From: Heyndrickxia acidicola | Lineage (GTDB): Bacteria; Bacillota; Bacilli; Bacillales; Bacillaceae_C | Length of the DNA: 64,000 bases | Assembly (NCBI RefSeq): GCF_001636425.1 | Contig: NZ_KV440953.1 | Span: 3,096,001-3,160,000 of the forward strand | Direction of reading: 5' to 3' | Shown: positions 26,714 through 42,322 of the stretch, piece after piece | Layout: each line of letters begins with the position of its first letter | Numbering within the stretch: the stretch's first letter is position 1 | Notes under the pieces: generated by a model | Database searches by the model: none | Told to the model about the DNA's origin: nothing | Seen by the model: only the letters and a program-made list of their open reading frames with translations | Program-made: the position numbers and the translations under genes

Positions 26714-27727
26714 TTATAGTTTTTTGCCGTTTTGCTTTTCCAGCATGCTTAAATAATCAGTCACTTGTACTCCTTTGTAATAATACTTTACAATATCCGT
26801 AAATTTCTTTCCTTCTTGTGCCATGCCATTAGCTCCATATTGGCTCATCCCCACACCATGGCCATATCCTTTTGTTGTAAAGATAATATCATTGTCCTTT
26901 CTTATCCAGCTGAAATCGGATGAGGCCAGGTTAAGGGCTTCTCTAACCTGTCTTCCTGTAAAGCTCTTGCCTCCAATAGTAACGGTGCCGACACGGTTGC
27001 CTGCTGTTCTGGAAATGATAGTCCCGATGCTTCCATTAGCCGGAATATGGACGCCTAGCTTCGCTTCCACTTCGGCCGCCGATATTTTTACTTGCTTATA
27101 GAATTTAGGGGATGAATCATCCCACGTGCTTTTCACACTTCTTAAATAAGGAACCTTATTTCCCCAATAATCCTCGGAGTTTTCTGTATATCCATTACTT
27201 GTTGAAAAAAAAGACGCAGAAATCGGTTCTCCATTGTATGTGATAATGAGCCCTTTTGTACTTAAAACAGCCTGACTAATCTTATTGAAATTTTCCTGGT
27301 AATCTTTCCCCCAGATTTTCTTTAGTTCGGCTTTATTATGAAAAACCTGATCATTTGGGGTATCTGTGACATTTGCTCCTCCAGGTAAATCGGACCGGCC
27401 TCCAAAGTATAAATGATTTACAATAAAAGTCCTGGCAGCAAGAGCTTGAGCCTTTAAGGCTTCTATATTAAAGTTAGCTGGCATTTCGGAAGCTACTACT
27501 CCAGCTACATAATCTTCAAGAGGAAGAGTTTCCGTTTTATTGCTCATTGACCGGTATACAGATACTTCTATCTCTGCACCTGTCCTCTTAACCGTTCTAT
27601 GAGGAGAGTGAATCTGGAGGGAGTTGGTTTTGTTTGATGAAAAGGGAAGAACAAGCAGTGAGGGGATCAAACAAGATACGAAAATAATGAGAATAGAAGC
27701 TGCGAATACAGGTTTCATTTGTTTCAT
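26714..27727 (-). CDS. spoIID: Stage II sporulation protein D (SpoIID lytic transglycosylase)
   Basis: 337 residues from ATG 27727, eight bases after GGAGG. N-terminal membrane anchor (FAASILIIFVSCLIPSLLVL), then the SpoIID domain: VAGVVASEMPANFNIEALKA with the catalytic-type Glu, AARTFIVNHLYF, ASFFSTSNGYTENSEDYWG, and GHGVGMSQYGANGMA near the C-terminus. Cleaves glycan strands during engulfment, with SpoIIP and SpoIIM. Neighbour of spoIIQ, as in many Bacillaceae. Confidence 0.96.
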   Translation of the reverse strand: MKQMKPVFAASILIIFVSCLIPSLLVLPFSSNKTNSLQIHSPHRTVKRTGAEIEVSVYRSMSNKTETLPLEDYVAGVVASEMPANFNIEALKAQALAARTFIVNHLYFGGRSDLPGGANVTDTPNDQVFHNKAELKKIWGKDYQENFNKISQAVLSTKGLIITYNGEPISASFFSTSNGYTENSEDYWGNKVPYLRSVKSTWDDSSPKFYKQVKISAAEVEAKLGVHIPANGSIGTIISRTAGNRVGTVTIGGKSFTGRQVREALNLASSDFSWIRKDNDIIFTTKGYGHGVGMSQYGANGMAQEGKKFTDIVKYYYKGVQVTDYLSMLEKQNGKKL

Positions 27728-27750
27728 GACTAGTGCCTCCATTATTGATT

Positions 27751-27896
27751 TAGACTCTTTTCGTAAGCTGTGTTGTTATTTGGGCGTTAGTGAACAATGG
27801 TCTATCTCCAAGCTTTTATAAAGCAAAAGAAAGAAGAAAGGAAAACTTACAAAATTCCGATTAATCCCTTAAACGAATTAATAGGAAAACAGCTCT
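27751..27896 (-). repeat. Decayed family A element, copy 5
   Basis: Left end AGACTCTTTTCGTAAGCTGT then GTTGTT, right end GGAAAACAGCTCT, with few internal matches. It lies 24 bases upstream of spoIID. Confidence 0.45.
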
Positions 27897-27960
27897 GATA
27901 TACGATTGAAAACTTACAATCTATAATCAGCATATGGAAATGGACAAGCAATTATGACAA

Positions 27961-28130
27961 GAAAAGCGGAGAGCGCTCGTTCATCGGCGACCAGCATAAG
28001 ATGAGCCAGAGGTGAGGTTTGCTCTTTAACCTATCCTCTGGCTTGGCTTATGACCTCGAGCCGATAGCGCACGAAGCTGGACAAGAAAAGCGGAGAGCGC
28101 TCGTTCATCGGCGACCAGCATAAGACGAGT
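27961..28130 (+). repeat. Family D repeat with inner hairpin, full copy plus partial second copy
   Basis: Outer arms AAAAGCGGAGAGCGCTCG then TTCATCGGCGACCAGCATAAG at the left and CTTATGACCTCGAGCCGATA then GCGCACGAAGCTGGAC at the right. Inside is a hairpin with loop GGTTTGCTCTTTAACC and arms ATGAGCCAGAGG / CCTCTGGCTTGG. A second copy begins at 28083 with the same left arm and is cut off after AGCATAAGACGAGTCAGAGG. See the copy at 58850-58975 for the same outer and loop sequence but different arms. Confidence 0.75.
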
Positions 28131-28211
28131 CAGAGGAGGCTTCCCTACCGACCGCGGAATGAGATTGTCAGCAACAGAAATAAACAGGCAAGATTAACAG
28201 ATTCTATAAAT

Positions 28212-28246
28212 AAAAAAACCGGCCTTTTCTAAATAAAAGCCGGTAC
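28212..28246 (-). terminator. Terminator of the lemA-TPM unit
   Basis: TACCGGCTTTTATTTAG-AAAAGGCCGGTTTTTTT on the minus strand. Confidence 0.88.
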
Positions 28247-28263
28247 TTACTTTTATTTTGTTG

Positions 28264-29013
28264 TTACCAATTTCTGCTTGCACCACCGCCGCCAGATGAA
28301 CCACCGCCGCCTTTTTGATTTCCTCCGCCTCCTCCGCCTCCATTCCTAAAGAAAGCCGATGCAATATTTAGGATTAGATAAGTGAAGGTGCCTCCAAAGA
28401 ACTTTATATCAACTGTAATAAGAATCAACAGAGCCGCGGCAATCAGCATGATCTGCCATAATGGCAGTCCCTGGCTTGATTCATATGGCTTAGGATTGGT
28501 TTTATCGTCTATTTTATATTCTAATGCCACCTCATTGTAAAGCTTCTTATAGGTGTTTACAGCCGCTTTAGCTGGCTGTTCGTCCTTGAGGTAGGGAATT
28601 GCATACTCATCCAATATTCTTCCTACTTTTCCATCTGGAAGAGCTCCTTCCAACCCATACCCTACTTCAATGCGAATGTGTCTTCCCTTTGTGTCAATTA
28701 ATAATAATACACCATTATTTAACTTTTTATCGCCAAGCTGAAATTTTCTAAAAGCGTCTACTGCATACTCCTCCACTGATTTTCCATCCAGACCTTTTAC
28801 TGTTAAAACGGAAATTTGTGCTTTAGTTTTATCATTAAGGTGTTCCCCTAATTGTGCCAGTTCCTTTTTGTCTTCGCTGGAAAGGATGCCGGCATGGTCC
28901 TGAACATAAATATTTCCTACAGGATCAGGTATTTCTGCCTTAACACTTACAGTGAAAAAACTAACCGTTATAAAGGCCCATAAGGCAGTTAAAAGGAAGC
29001 CCTTTTTAATCAT
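28264..29013 (-). CDS. TPM-domain membrane protein (YgcG family)
   Basis: 249 residues. Signal peptide (LLTALWAFITVSFFTVSVKA), extracellular TPM domain (~DPVGNIYVQDHAGILSSEDK to NEVALEY), a hydrophobic helix (LPLWQIMLIAAALLILITVD), and a glycine-rich tail ending GGGGASRNW. TPM-domain proteins such as these sit beside LemA genes; proposed roles are in membrane-protein quality control or envelope stress. Its ATG overlaps the lemA stop codon (ATGA), so the two are translationally coupled. Confidence 0.88.
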   Translation of the reverse strand: MIKKGFLLTALWAFITVSFFTVSVKAEIPDPVGNIYVQDHAGILSSEDKKELAQLGEHLNDKTKAQISVLTVKGLDGKSVEEYAVDAFRKFQLGDKKLNNGVLLLIDTKGRHIRIEVGYGLEGALPDGKVGRILDEYAIPYLKDEQPAKAAVNTYKKLYNEVALEYKIDDKTNPKPYESSQGLPLWQIMLIAAALLILITVDIKFFGGTFTYLILNIASAFFRNGGGGGGGNQKGGGGSSGGGGASRNW

Positions 29014-29588
29014 TTTTTATCACTATTAAAGTCTACAGTCGGAGCCTTATCTGCACCTGCTGCAGCTTGAAAGTACTCTTTTTCATGGAAGCCAAACGCA
29101 TTTGCTACAATGGCCCCCGGGAATCTTTTCACCTTTTTATTGTAAGATGCAACCTCATTATTATAATCCCGTCTGGCTACTGCAATTCTATTTTCTGTCC
29201 CTGCAAGCTCATCCATCAACTGTGTAAAATTTTGATTAGCCTTTAAATCAGGGTAATTTTCCGAAACGGCAAGCAGCCTGTTTAAAGCACCTGAGAGCTG
29301 GTCATTTGCTTTTGCCTGTGAGGCTGGTGACTCGGCTCCAGCCAATTGAGCCCGTGCATCAGAAATATCTTTTATCACTTTTTCTTCGTGGGCAGCGTAC
29401 CCTTTTACAGTGTTTACAAGATTGGGAATCAAATCCATTCTTCTTTGAAGCTGATTTTGGATTTGTGAATAGGATTGATTAACATTTTCTTCCTCAGATA
29501 CAAATCCATTGTAGCTGGACATAAAAGCAATGACAATGACTACCGCAACAACTACAATTCCAATAAGCACACTATACTTTTTTCTCAA
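29010..29588 (-). CDS. lemA: LemA-family membrane protein
   Basis: 192 residues; TTG start at 29588 behind AGGGGGAAT. One N-terminal membrane helix (VLIGIVVVAVVIVIAFM), then a helical coiled-coil domain with the family segments RRMDLIPNLVNTVKGYAAHE and ENRIAVARRDYNNEVASYN. Exposed on the outer face by topology. The function of LemA in Bacillus is not settled. First gene of a two-gene unit. Confidence 0.9.
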   Translation of the reverse strand: MRKKYSVLIGIVVVAVVIVIAFMSSYNGFVSEEENVNQSYSQIQNQLQRRMDLIPNLVNTVKGYAAHEEKVIKDISDARAQLAGAESPASQAKANDQLSGALNRLLAVSENYPDLKANQNFTQLMDELAGTENRIAVARRDYNNEVASYNKKVKRFPGAIVANAFGFHEKEYFQAAAGADKAPTVDFNSDKK

Positions 29589-29951
29589 TTATTATTCCCC
29601 CTTGGACTATATAACGTATTAATCTTAAGAAGGTTTCAATTTTTTACTGCTGTCCACCTTTAGATAACAGTTTATTTTTAACTTCCTCCGTTATTCAATT
29701 AAGGACATATTCTCTTGAATTCTTCAATTTGAGTTATGAATAATACTCACATTTCTTGCATATTTGAATAGTAGGGGGAAATCAAGAAACTAAGCATGTA
29801 CTAGACTCCTTTTGGTTTTTAAAAAATCTTGTGCTTTTCATTAATCAACATCAGATTCAGATCAATATTGGGATTTGGCAGCGTCCTGTTGTCCTGCTGG
29901 TTTATCTTCAATCTCCTCTTGCCAAGCGCAGTGTTAACTCTTATAAAGCCA
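29589..29951. other. Intergenic region with no recognised feature
   Basis: AT-rich spacer between lemA and the murAA terminator. It must hold the lemA promoter, but I see no clear -35/-10 pair, repeat of families A, B, D or E, or credible reading frame. Confidence 0.5.
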
Positions 29952-29988
29952 AAAAAAATAAAAACCCATACTTATGTACGGGCTTTTA
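29952..29988 (-). terminator. Terminator of murAA
   Basis: AAAGCCCGTAC-ATAA-GTATGGGTTTTT then TTTTTTTT on the minus strand, just past the stop codon. Confidence 0.88.
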
Positions 29989-29992
29989 CTAA

Positions 29993-31300
29993 TTATACGT
30001 TCATATCGGAAACAAATTGATTTGATTTCTCGTTCTCTGCTTCTTCATTCACTCGCTCTATATCTGCGCCAAGGGAAGATAATTTATGATGGAAGTTTAA
30101 GTATCCTCTGTCTAGATGCTTTAATTCTGTTACACGAGTATAGCCATCTGCTTTTAATCCGGCAATGATTAATGCTGCTGCTGCACGCAGATCAGTCGCA
30201 GAAACTTCTGCACCTTGAAGCTCACATGGTCCATTGATAATAACTGACCTGCCTTCAATTTTAATATCTGCATTCATTCTTCTGAATTCTTCAACATGCA
30301 TAAAGCGGTTTTCGAAAACCGTTTCTGTAATCATTCCAGTTCCTTCTGCATTTAATAATAAAGCCATCATCTGTGACTGCATATCTGTCGGGAAACCTGG
30401 GTGAGGCATGGTTTTAATGTCTACAGCCTTTAGCTTTTCAGGTCCAATAACGCGAAGACCCTCTGCTTCTTCAAGAATGGTTACACCCATTTCTTCAAGC
30501 TTTGCAATTAAGGATGTTAAATGCTCAGGAACGGCACCTTTAACCAATACATTTCCTTTTGTAATTGCAGATGCAATCATAAAAGTTCCGGCTTCAATGC
30601 GATCAGGAATTATGGCATGATCTGCCGCATACATCCTTTCCACACCTTCAATGCGGATTGTACCGGTACCTGCTCCTTTTACAACCGCTCCCATTTCATT
30701 TAAAATATTAGCCAGATCCACAATTTCCGGTTCTTTGGCAACATTTTCAATTGTTGTTGTTCCCTTTGCTAAAGTTGCAGCCATCATTATGTTTTGAGTT
30801 GCACCAACACTTGGGAAGTCAAGATAGATTTTTGCTCCTTGAAGCCGATCTTTTACCTCTGCTTCAATAAAACCATTTCCAACTCTAACCTTTGCCCCCA
30901 TTGCTTCAAAGCCTTTTAAATGCAAATCAATTGGCCTTGATCCAATTGCACACCCTCCAGGCAAAGCAACACGTGCTTTACCCTCTCTCGCCAGTAAGGG
31001 CCCCATTACTAATACAGAAGCTCGCATTTTTCTTACATACTCAAATGGAGCTTCAATTAATAACTCTCTTGATGCATCTACAGTTATTTTGCTTCCATCA
31101 AAGGTTACCTCTGCATTCAAGTAGCGTAACACTTCATTTATTGTATATACATCGGAGAGTTGCGGTACATCACGTATGATACTTTTTCCTTCACTTGCTA
31201 ATAATGTTGCAGCGATAACAGGCAATACGGCATTTTTAGCACCCTCTACTTGTACCGTACCATTTAACCTTTTTCCGCCGCGGACGATGATTTTTTCCAA
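29993..31300 (-). CDS. murAA: UDP-N-acetylglucosamine 1-carboxyvinyltransferase MurAA
   Basis: 435 residues. Transfers enolpyruvate from PEP to UDP-GlcNAc, the first committed step of peptidoglycan synthesis. EPSP-synthase fold; [20 protein letters not shown] at the start (with the catalytic Lys of the KNA motif) and the Cys loop [17 protein letters not shown] (fosfomycin-sensitive Cys). Last residues are hydrophilic and diverge from MurAB. Lies downstream of ywmB as in B. subtilis, which identifies it as the main isozyme MurAA. Confidence 0.96.
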   Translation of the reverse strand: MEKIIVRGGKRLNGTVQVEGAKNAVLPVIAATLLASEGKSIIRDVPQLSDVYTINEVLRYLNAEVTFDGSKITVDASRELLIEAPFEYVRKMRASVLVMGPLLAREGKARVALPGGCAIGSRPIDLHLKGFEAMGAKVRVGNGFIEAEVKDRLQGAKIYLDFPSVGATQNIMMAATLAKGTTTIENVAKEPEIVDLANILNEMGAVVKGAGTGTIRIEGVERMYAADHAIIPDRIEAGTFMIASAITKGNVLVKGAVPEHLTSLIAKLEEMGVTILEEAEGLRVIGPEKLKAVDIKTMPHPGFPTDMQSQMMALLLNAEGTGMITETVFENRFMHVEEFRRMNADIKIEGRSVIINGPCELQGAEVSATDLRAAAALIIAGLKADGYTRVTELKHLDRGYLNFHHKLSSLGADIERVNEEAENEKSNQFVSDMNV

Positions 31301-31332
31301 GAGTATTCCCCTCCGCGTCCATTTTCTCTATA

Positions 31333-32076
31333 TTAATATTCAATCGTTATGATAGGTGTGCCAATAACGAAGGTCGTCTTAGCGCCCAATCCAGTTTTCC
31401 TTAATCCAACTTGCACATTCATACTGCTGTTCTTAGTTGGAAGTTTTTCTGAAAATAGCGGTGAATATGCTGAAATTGAAACAAAATCTTCTTCTTCTAA
31501 ATCTTCTTTCTTAACCGCTTTAAGGCTTTTTAGAATATTGTTTGCTTTTGGCAACAAAACATTATCCATTTTATCATTGAATTCGCCTTTGATACAAGAG
31601 AAAATAAGCGGCTTTTCATTAAATAGAACAGCCAATTTATTGTTGAATTTCCTGTTAACTTCCTCAGCTGTTTGATCATTCCACCGATCCCCGCTCACCT
31701 CATATAATAAATACGACATTGGCTGTTGATTTGTAAGGGTCGACACCAACTTAATTGTTTCGACACTGTTTTTATGAATTAATTGCCCGGTTGCACTTTT
31801 AGAACGTGCATCAGAAGCAATCTGCCAATTCATATTTGGAAATTCGCTCTTTAAGGACGCGACCTTATTTAACCAGTCACTTTGCGATGAACAATCAAAT
31901 GATTCTCTTGCATATAAAGACCATCCAGTGATATTGCCATGAAATTCTTTTGAAACCTTTACTATTTTATTCATATCCAATACAGAATCAGCTGAGGCCA
32001 TGTTTTTCCCCGAAACAATCAGCAAAGCCACAGATATAAATAAAATCACCGTAATAAAAAATGCATTTTTTTTCAT
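31333..32076 (-). CDS. ywmB: YwmB-like secreted or membrane-anchored protein (TATA-box-binding-like fold)
   Basis: 247 residues with an N-terminal membrane segment (AFFITVILFISVALLIVSG) and an extracellular part. Corresponds to B. subtilis YwmB (DUF1779), encoded between ywzB and murAA in the same order. No catalytic motif seen; two cysteines (DCSSQS, SCIKGE) could pair. Role unknown, though the linkage to murAA suggests a cell-envelope job. Confidence 0.85.
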   Translation of the reverse strand: MKKNAFFITVILFISVALLIVSGKNMASADSVLDMNKIVKVSKEFHGNITGWSLYARESFDCSSQSDWLNKVASLKSEFPNMNWQIASDARSKSATGQLIHKNSVETIKLVSTLTNQQPMSYLLYEVSGDRWNDQTAEEVNRKFNNKLAVLFNEKPLIFSCIKGEFNDKMDNVLLPKANNILKSLKAVKKEDLEEEDFVSISAYSPLFSEKLPTKNSSMNVQVGLRKTGLGAKTTFVIGTPIITIEY

Positions 32077-32150
32077 GTGTATTCCTCCCCTTAGTAAAAG
32101 TGTTTACTACTAATGGAAAGGACATACTTGGGAAAAGTCGTCATCTTTTG

Positions 32151-32309
32151 ACAAGACTGTTTTCGCATAAATTACTGCTTTACATTCCGTATTGGGACTA
32201 TCTTCGTGGCATCTTTTCGTAAGTTAATCAATAATTTTTATAGTGCTCCTAAATTTTTAATCATTTTTTGTCGAATAGCAACAGAGTTTACGAAAAAGAG
32301 ACTTTGACA
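32151..32309 (+). repeat. MITE-like family A element, copy 6
   Basis: CAAGACTGTTTTCGCATAAA at the left, internal ATCTTCGTGGCATCTTTTCG, right AATAGCAACAGAGTTTACG then AAAAAGAGAC. Fills most of the spacer between ywzB and ywmB. Confidence 0.75.
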
Positions 32310-32375
32310 ATCTCCAGTCAACCTCTTCATACTAATTCAAAGACACTTTGAATATATGTAAGAAAGCCTATGCCT

Positions 32376-32621
32376 TTACAGGATCATTTGAAAAAGCATT
32401 GGTAGTTGCTGTGCCCAGGTTAAATAATCAAGAAAAAAATTGCTTACTGCTGAGCCTATAGCTATGGTAATTAAAATAATCAGCACCCTTGCTTGAAAAA
32501 CCCTATTCGGTTTAAGAAGTTTTTCAATATGAAACGCCTGTAGTGCCCAAAAAGTAATCGCTATAAAGGCCAAATGGGAAAGGATGCTGATAATGGCCTG
32601 CTGGCCAAAACCTGAAATCAT
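32376..32621 (-). CDS. ywzB: YwzB-like small membrane protein (DUF1146)
   Basis: 81 residues with two hydrophobic helices (ISILSHLAFIAITFWALQAF and ARVLIILITIAIGSAVSNFF). Matches the DUF1146 family member YwzB encoded between atpC and ywmB in B. subtilis. No known function. ATG 32621 has AGGAGG about eight bases upstream. Confidence 0.88.
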   Translation of the reverse strand: MISGFGQQAIISILSHLAFIAITFWALQAFHIEKLLKPNRVFQARVLIILITIAIGSAVSNFFLDYLTWAQQLPMLFQMIL

Positions 32622-32948
32622 TTAGATCCTCCTGCTGTCATTTTGCTGCATAACCAGTTATTCTGATATAGAGTGTTTTCTGATCATGAATAATCAACAC
32701 ACAGGCTTTATTTAATGTCTACTTGCTTAAAATACCCAATATAGACAAAACTAAAACTTGTCCATAATAGATTGTTTAAGTTTTTAGTTACTTTCTTACC
32801 TATTCAATATTACAACTGAGCAAGTAGTACACTAAAAGACGCCACATCATTTAGACGAACTATGCAGGGAAATAGTTTCATGCAAATATTTTTTTCGATT
32901 GTTACAAATACATTACAAATAATACAACTATCAGTTTTAAAATGCAAG
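32622..32948. other. Intergenic region with no recognised feature
   Basis: AT-rich spacer (about 330 bases) between ywzB and the atp terminator; probably contains the ywzB promoter, but I could not fix it. Confidence 0.5.
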
Positions 32949-32989
32949 TAAAAAAGACCCTTTGATTACCAATAATCGCAGGGTCTTTC
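32949..32989 (-). terminator. Terminator of the atp operon
   Basis: AAAGACCCTGCGATTATTGG-TAATCAAAGGGTCTTTTTT on the minus strand, right after atpC. Confidence 0.93.
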
Positions 32990-32992
32990 CTA

Positions 32993-33400
<408 letters not shown>

Positions 33401-33420
33401 TTATCCTCCTGGTCCCGAAA

Positions 33421-34887
<1,467 letters not shown>

Positions 34888-34930
34888 TCAAGAACCCTTT
34901 TTCATATTTCATTTAATAAATTAACTCTTA

Positions 34931-35788
<858 letters not shown>

Positions 35789-35888
35789 TCATCTCACCAC
35801 CCTCGTCTTATATTAGCCTTCATGCCCGTTAAGTCATGAAGGCCATCCGAATTCACATTTATATGGTTGAATGCTTTACTTTTATTTA

Positions 35889-37409
<1,521 letters not shown>

Positions 37410-37422
37410 TCATTTCTAAATC

Positions 37423-38588
<1,166 letters not shown>

Positions 38589-38756
38589 TTATGGAATGAA
38601 GTTAGAAGGTATATTCAATCATAACTCGCGGAAAATGGTCCTGTTCCCCCTGAAACAAAACCAAAAAGGAGTATTAATATGTTGATATGCCCTGCAGGCT
38701 GGCTTCTAACAGTCTCCAAATCCTATTTTTCATAAAAAAATAATAGCTTTTACATA

Positions 38757-38802
38757 AATGAATGGCGAAGGTTCCTTCAAAGTAATCTTCGCCATTTATT
38801 CA
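38757..38802 (-). promoter_or_regulatory. Intercistronic hairpin between atpE and atpF
   Basis: On the minus strand AATGGCGAAGATTACTTTG and CAAAG-like bases lead to AACCTTCGCCATT: a stem of AATGGCGAAG with CTTCGCCATT plus partly paired inner bases. It starts a few bases after the atpE stop. No T run follows, so it is more likely an RNA-stabilising or processing element than a terminator. The whole 38478-38810 gap carries no reading frame that I trust. Confidence 0.6.
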
Positions 38803-38810
38803 CGCATTTA

Positions 38811-39041
<231 letters not shown>

Positions 39042-39098
39042 TTAAATGTATAAAAAAAATATTTTTTTAATCAAATTTTAACCTTGATAAGGTATATT

Positions 39099-39809
<711 letters not shown>

Positions 39810-39831
39810 CTAAAATCACCTCTCTTTCCGC

Positions 39832-40206
39832 TTATTTATGTGATTGAATAGTAAGGATTGCAAAATCTATCATAATGACAAAGTAGGATGTCATTAATCC
39901 AATAACTACACTGAGGAAATGAAAAGTCTCCGGATACCGCGAAGCCACCATAACAGCGATTAAGGCTGTCCCCATTCTTGTAATGGTTCCTAATGAGCGT
40001 GCTTTGCGCTCTTGCGCTACAGCATCGCTTATACTTATCGTTTTCCTCATTAATTGCCAGGAATTAAAGAGACTGACAATTGTACCAAGAATAAGTCCTA
40101 AAAAAATGGAATGATATGAGGTGAACCCCCATCCTAAAACAAAAAGGGATAAAAGGTACAGTATATACTTGCGATGTCTGCTATGCATTTTTTGGAGTTC
40201 CGGCAT
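39832..40206 (-). CDS. atpI: ATP synthase subunit I (AtpI)
   Basis: 124 residues from ATG 40206 (GGGAG ten bases upstream). Four hydrophobic helices (ILYLLSLFVLGWGF, IFLGLILGTIVSLFN, MGTALIAVMVAS, FLSVVIGLMTSYFVIM). AtpI helps c-ring assembly and has been linked to Mg2+ uptake in alkaliphiles. Five bases after atpZ. Confidence 0.9.
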   Translation of the reverse strand: MPELQKMHSRHRKYILYLLSLFVLGWGFTSYHSIFLGLILGTIVSLFNSWQLMRKTISISDAVAQERKARSLGTITRMGTALIAVMVASRYPETFHFLSVVIGLMTSYFVIMIDFAILTIQSHK

Positions 40207-40211
40207 ATCTT

Positions 40212-40439
40212 TTAATCTCCCGAAAAGAAATGGCGGACTGTATGAAGCATGGCCCATATGCCTGTAGCAAGGCCAAGGAGTAGTCCGATAATCAAAAAAA
40301 GTGGTTCTATTTGGAATGAATGATCTAAATATCTGCCGCAAAAAACCCCAATTAGAATAGATCCTGCTAATTGTCCAAGAATTGCGGAATATAAAGCCAT
40401 TCCCGAGGCAGTAAAGGGAGGTTTTTTTCCGTCTTTCAT
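40212..40439 (-). CDS. atpZ: AtpZ-like protein, first gene of the atp operon
   Basis: 75 residues, two membrane helices (ALYSAILGQLAGSILIGVFC and LFLIIGLLLGLATGIWAML). AtpZ/AtpI-type small protein heading the atp operon of Bacillus; in alkaliphilic Bacillus AtpZ and AtpI are tied to Mg2+ uptake and c-ring assembly. The ribosome binding site (GGATG) is weak. Confidence 0.87.
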   Translation of the reverse strand: MKDGKKPPFTASGMALYSAILGQLAGSILIGVFCGRYLDHSFQIEPLFLIIGLLLGLATGIWAMLHTVRHFFSGD

Positions 40440-40512
40440 TTACATTCATCCATTCAATCAGGTGTTTCTTTTTTTAGGTAAAAGAAGTAAAATCAAGAGG
40501 CAGAAACAGCGC

Positions 40513-40581
40513 TGTAAACGTTTCAAAACCCTACTACCCTACATCCTCTGTAAGCATACAATAGGCAATAATCAATGTCAA
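40513..40581 (-). promoter_or_regulatory. Sigma-A promoter of the atp operon, with a cre-like site downstream
   Basis: Minus strand TTGACA (complement of 40576-40581), exactly 17 bases, then TATGCT (complement of 40553-40558). About 28 bases after the -10, TGAAACGTTTACA (complement of 40513-40525) resembles a CcpA cre operator but misses one base of the 14-base consensus, so it is only a candidate. Confidence 0.75.
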
Positions 40582-40834
40582 TGTGTTTAGTGAAAAACTG
40601 CGCAATCCTATACTCTCTTAGACACAATTGTCACAAAATCCTCAAATTTGTTATTTGCTTAATATTATGTATTATTTTGTATAGCTACATTTTGCTTTTA
40701 ATATTATTAACATGATTAACATTTATTATAAGAAGAAACTCAACTATTTTCATCTTCAGCCAAGTTGCCTGCAAGCTTAAATATTTATCGCTGCAATGAA
40801 AAAAGAGATTTGCTTCTTCTATTAAATGTGCTGC

Positions 40835-40925
40835 CCTGAAAATAACTTTATTATGAGTTCGAAGCACCAAGCTAAACCGACCTTTGGTAATAATCATCAC
40901 CTTACTGTTATGGGCAAAAGAACTT
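40835..40925. repeat. Family C repeat, copy 1
   Basis: About 85 bp (AATAACTTTATTATGAGTTC, CCAAGCTAAACCGACCTTTG, GTAATAATCATCACCTTACT, GGGCAAAAGAACTTA) similar to 48012-48092. Reading frames through both copies are not conserved. Confidence 0.55.
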
Positions 40926-40977
40926 ATTTTCATGCGACATAATGCGAATTTTAATAGCATGGCGGTCTCTATTGTTT

Positions 40978-41060
40978 TTTAGCTCATTTTACAGTAACCT
41001 TTCAGCTTAGCTGAAAGGCGTGTGAAACACAGTTTCACACGAATGAGCTAAAAAACGGGC
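40978..41060. repeat. Family E palindromic repeat
   Basis: TTTTTAGCTCATTTTAC at the left and inverted CGAATGAGCTAAAAAAC at the right, with nested hairpins CCTTTCAGC-TTA-GCTGAAAGG and GTGTGAAACA-CAG-TTTCACAC. Confidence 0.75.
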
Positions 41061-41093
41061 AGTTATTAAAATAGAAATATAAAAAATTCTATA

Positions 41094-41140
41094 TAATAAA
41101 AGCTTGCCTGCGGAATTTTTCTCCCTGAGGCAAGCTTTTA
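41094..41140 (-). terminator. Terminator of wecB
   Basis: AAAAGCTTGCCT ... AGGCAAGCTTTT then TATTATA on the minus strand. Confidence 0.85.
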
Positions 41141-41152
41141 CTGCATAAATGA

Positions 41153-42301
41153 TTACGAAAGAGACACAAAAGAATCTGGACGTTTATCTGTATTCTTAAA
41201 GTAGTAACGAATGGCTTCTGCAATTCTTTTCGAAGCCTTACCATCTCCATATGGATTAGCAGCCTTCGCCATTTTTTCATAGGCTGCCTGGACGGTTAAT
41301 AATTCTTTGGCCATTTGGTAAATGGTTTCTTCATCAGTACCAGCTAGCTTTAAAGTACCCGCTTCAATTCCTTCAGGCCTTTCAGTTGTGTCCCTTAAAA
41401 CCAAAACTGGCACTCCAAGTGATGGAGCTTCCTCCTGAACCCCTCCGGAATCAGTCAGAATAAGGTGAGAGCGGCTTGCAAAATTATGGAAATCTATAAC
41501 ATCCAAAGGCTCGATCAGATGAATACGTGCATGGCCTCCAAGAATTTCATCTGCTACTTCCCTAACTGCAGGATTTAAGTGGACTGGATATACCACTTGA
41601 ACATCTTTGTGTTCCTCCGCAATTCGTTTAATTGCTCGGAACATGCTTCTCATAGGTTCACCAAGATTTTCGCGTCGGTGTGCCGTCATCAGTATTAGGC
41701 GGTCTTCTCCGACACTCTCCAAAATAGGATGAGAATAGCTGTCTTCAACAGTTGTTTCCAGCGCATCAATTGCGGTGTTCCCCGTTATAAATATGCTGCC
41801 TTCTTTTTTATTTTCCCTTAGGAGGTTTTCCGCAGATTTACTTGTTGGTGAAAAATGAAGATCTGCCAGGACCCCTGTCAATTGGCGATTCATCTCTTCA
41901 GGATACGGAGAATATTTATTCCAGGTACGGAGCCCTGCTTCCACATGCCCTATAACAATTTGATTATAGTAAGCAGCCAGACTGGCTACAAAAGTAGTTG
42001 TTGTGTCCCCATGAACAAGAACAATATCCGGCTTCGCTTCTTTCATTACCAGATCAAGGCCCGCTAGTCCTCTTGTTGTTACATCTGTCAGCGTTTGCCT
42101 TTCCTTCATAATGTTTAGATCATAATCAGGTGTAATGTTAAAGATATCAAGAACTTGATCAAGCATCTGGCGGTGCTGAGCTGTTACGGTAACAATTGAC
42201 TCAAAAACGTCTGGATATTTTTGAAGTTCAAGTACTAATGGAGCCATTTTAATTGCTTCTGGTCTTGTGCCAAAGATGGTCATTACTTTTATGTGTCCCA
42301 T
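41153..42301 (-). CDS. wecB: UDP-N-acetylglucosamine 2-epimerase (non-hydrolysing)
   Basis: 382 residues. Interconverts UDP-GlcNAc and UDP-ManNAc for wall teichoic acid or polysaccharide synthesis (MnaA/WecB). GT-B-like fold: MTIFGTRPEAIKMAPLVLEL at the N-terminus, VHGDTTTTFVASLAAYYNQI, GHVEAGLRTWNKYSPYPEEM, and LTDSGGVQEEAPSLGVPVLV with RDTTERPEGIEAGTLKLAG. It lies between atp and upp. Start ATG 42301 behind AAAGGGAG. Confidence 0.96.
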   Translation of the reverse strand: MGHIKVMTIFGTRPEAIKMAPLVLELQKYPDVFESIVTVTAQHRQMLDQVLDIFNITPDYDLNIMKERQTLTDVTTRGLAGLDLVMKEAKPDIVLVHGDTTTTFVASLAAYYNQIVIGHVEAGLRTWNKYSPYPEEMNRQLTGVLADLHFSPTSKSAENLLRENKKEGSIFITGNTAIDALETTVEDSYSHPILESVGEDRLILMTAHRRENLGEPMRSMFRAIKRIAEEHKDVQVVYPVHLNPAVREVADEILGGHARIHLIEPLDVIDFHNFASRSHLILTDSGGVQEEAPSLGVPVLVLRDTTERPEGIEAGTLKLAGTDEETIYQMAKELLTVQAAYEKMAKAANPYGDGKASKRIAEAIRYYFKNTDKRPDSFVSLS

Positions 42302-42322
42302 AGCTATCTCCCTTTTCCTATT

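Noticed and set aside
40685-40960. A 91-codon minus-strand open frame between atp and wecB
   Set aside because: It lies over repeat family C; the second copy of that repeat has a stop in the same frame and no ribosome binding site is present.
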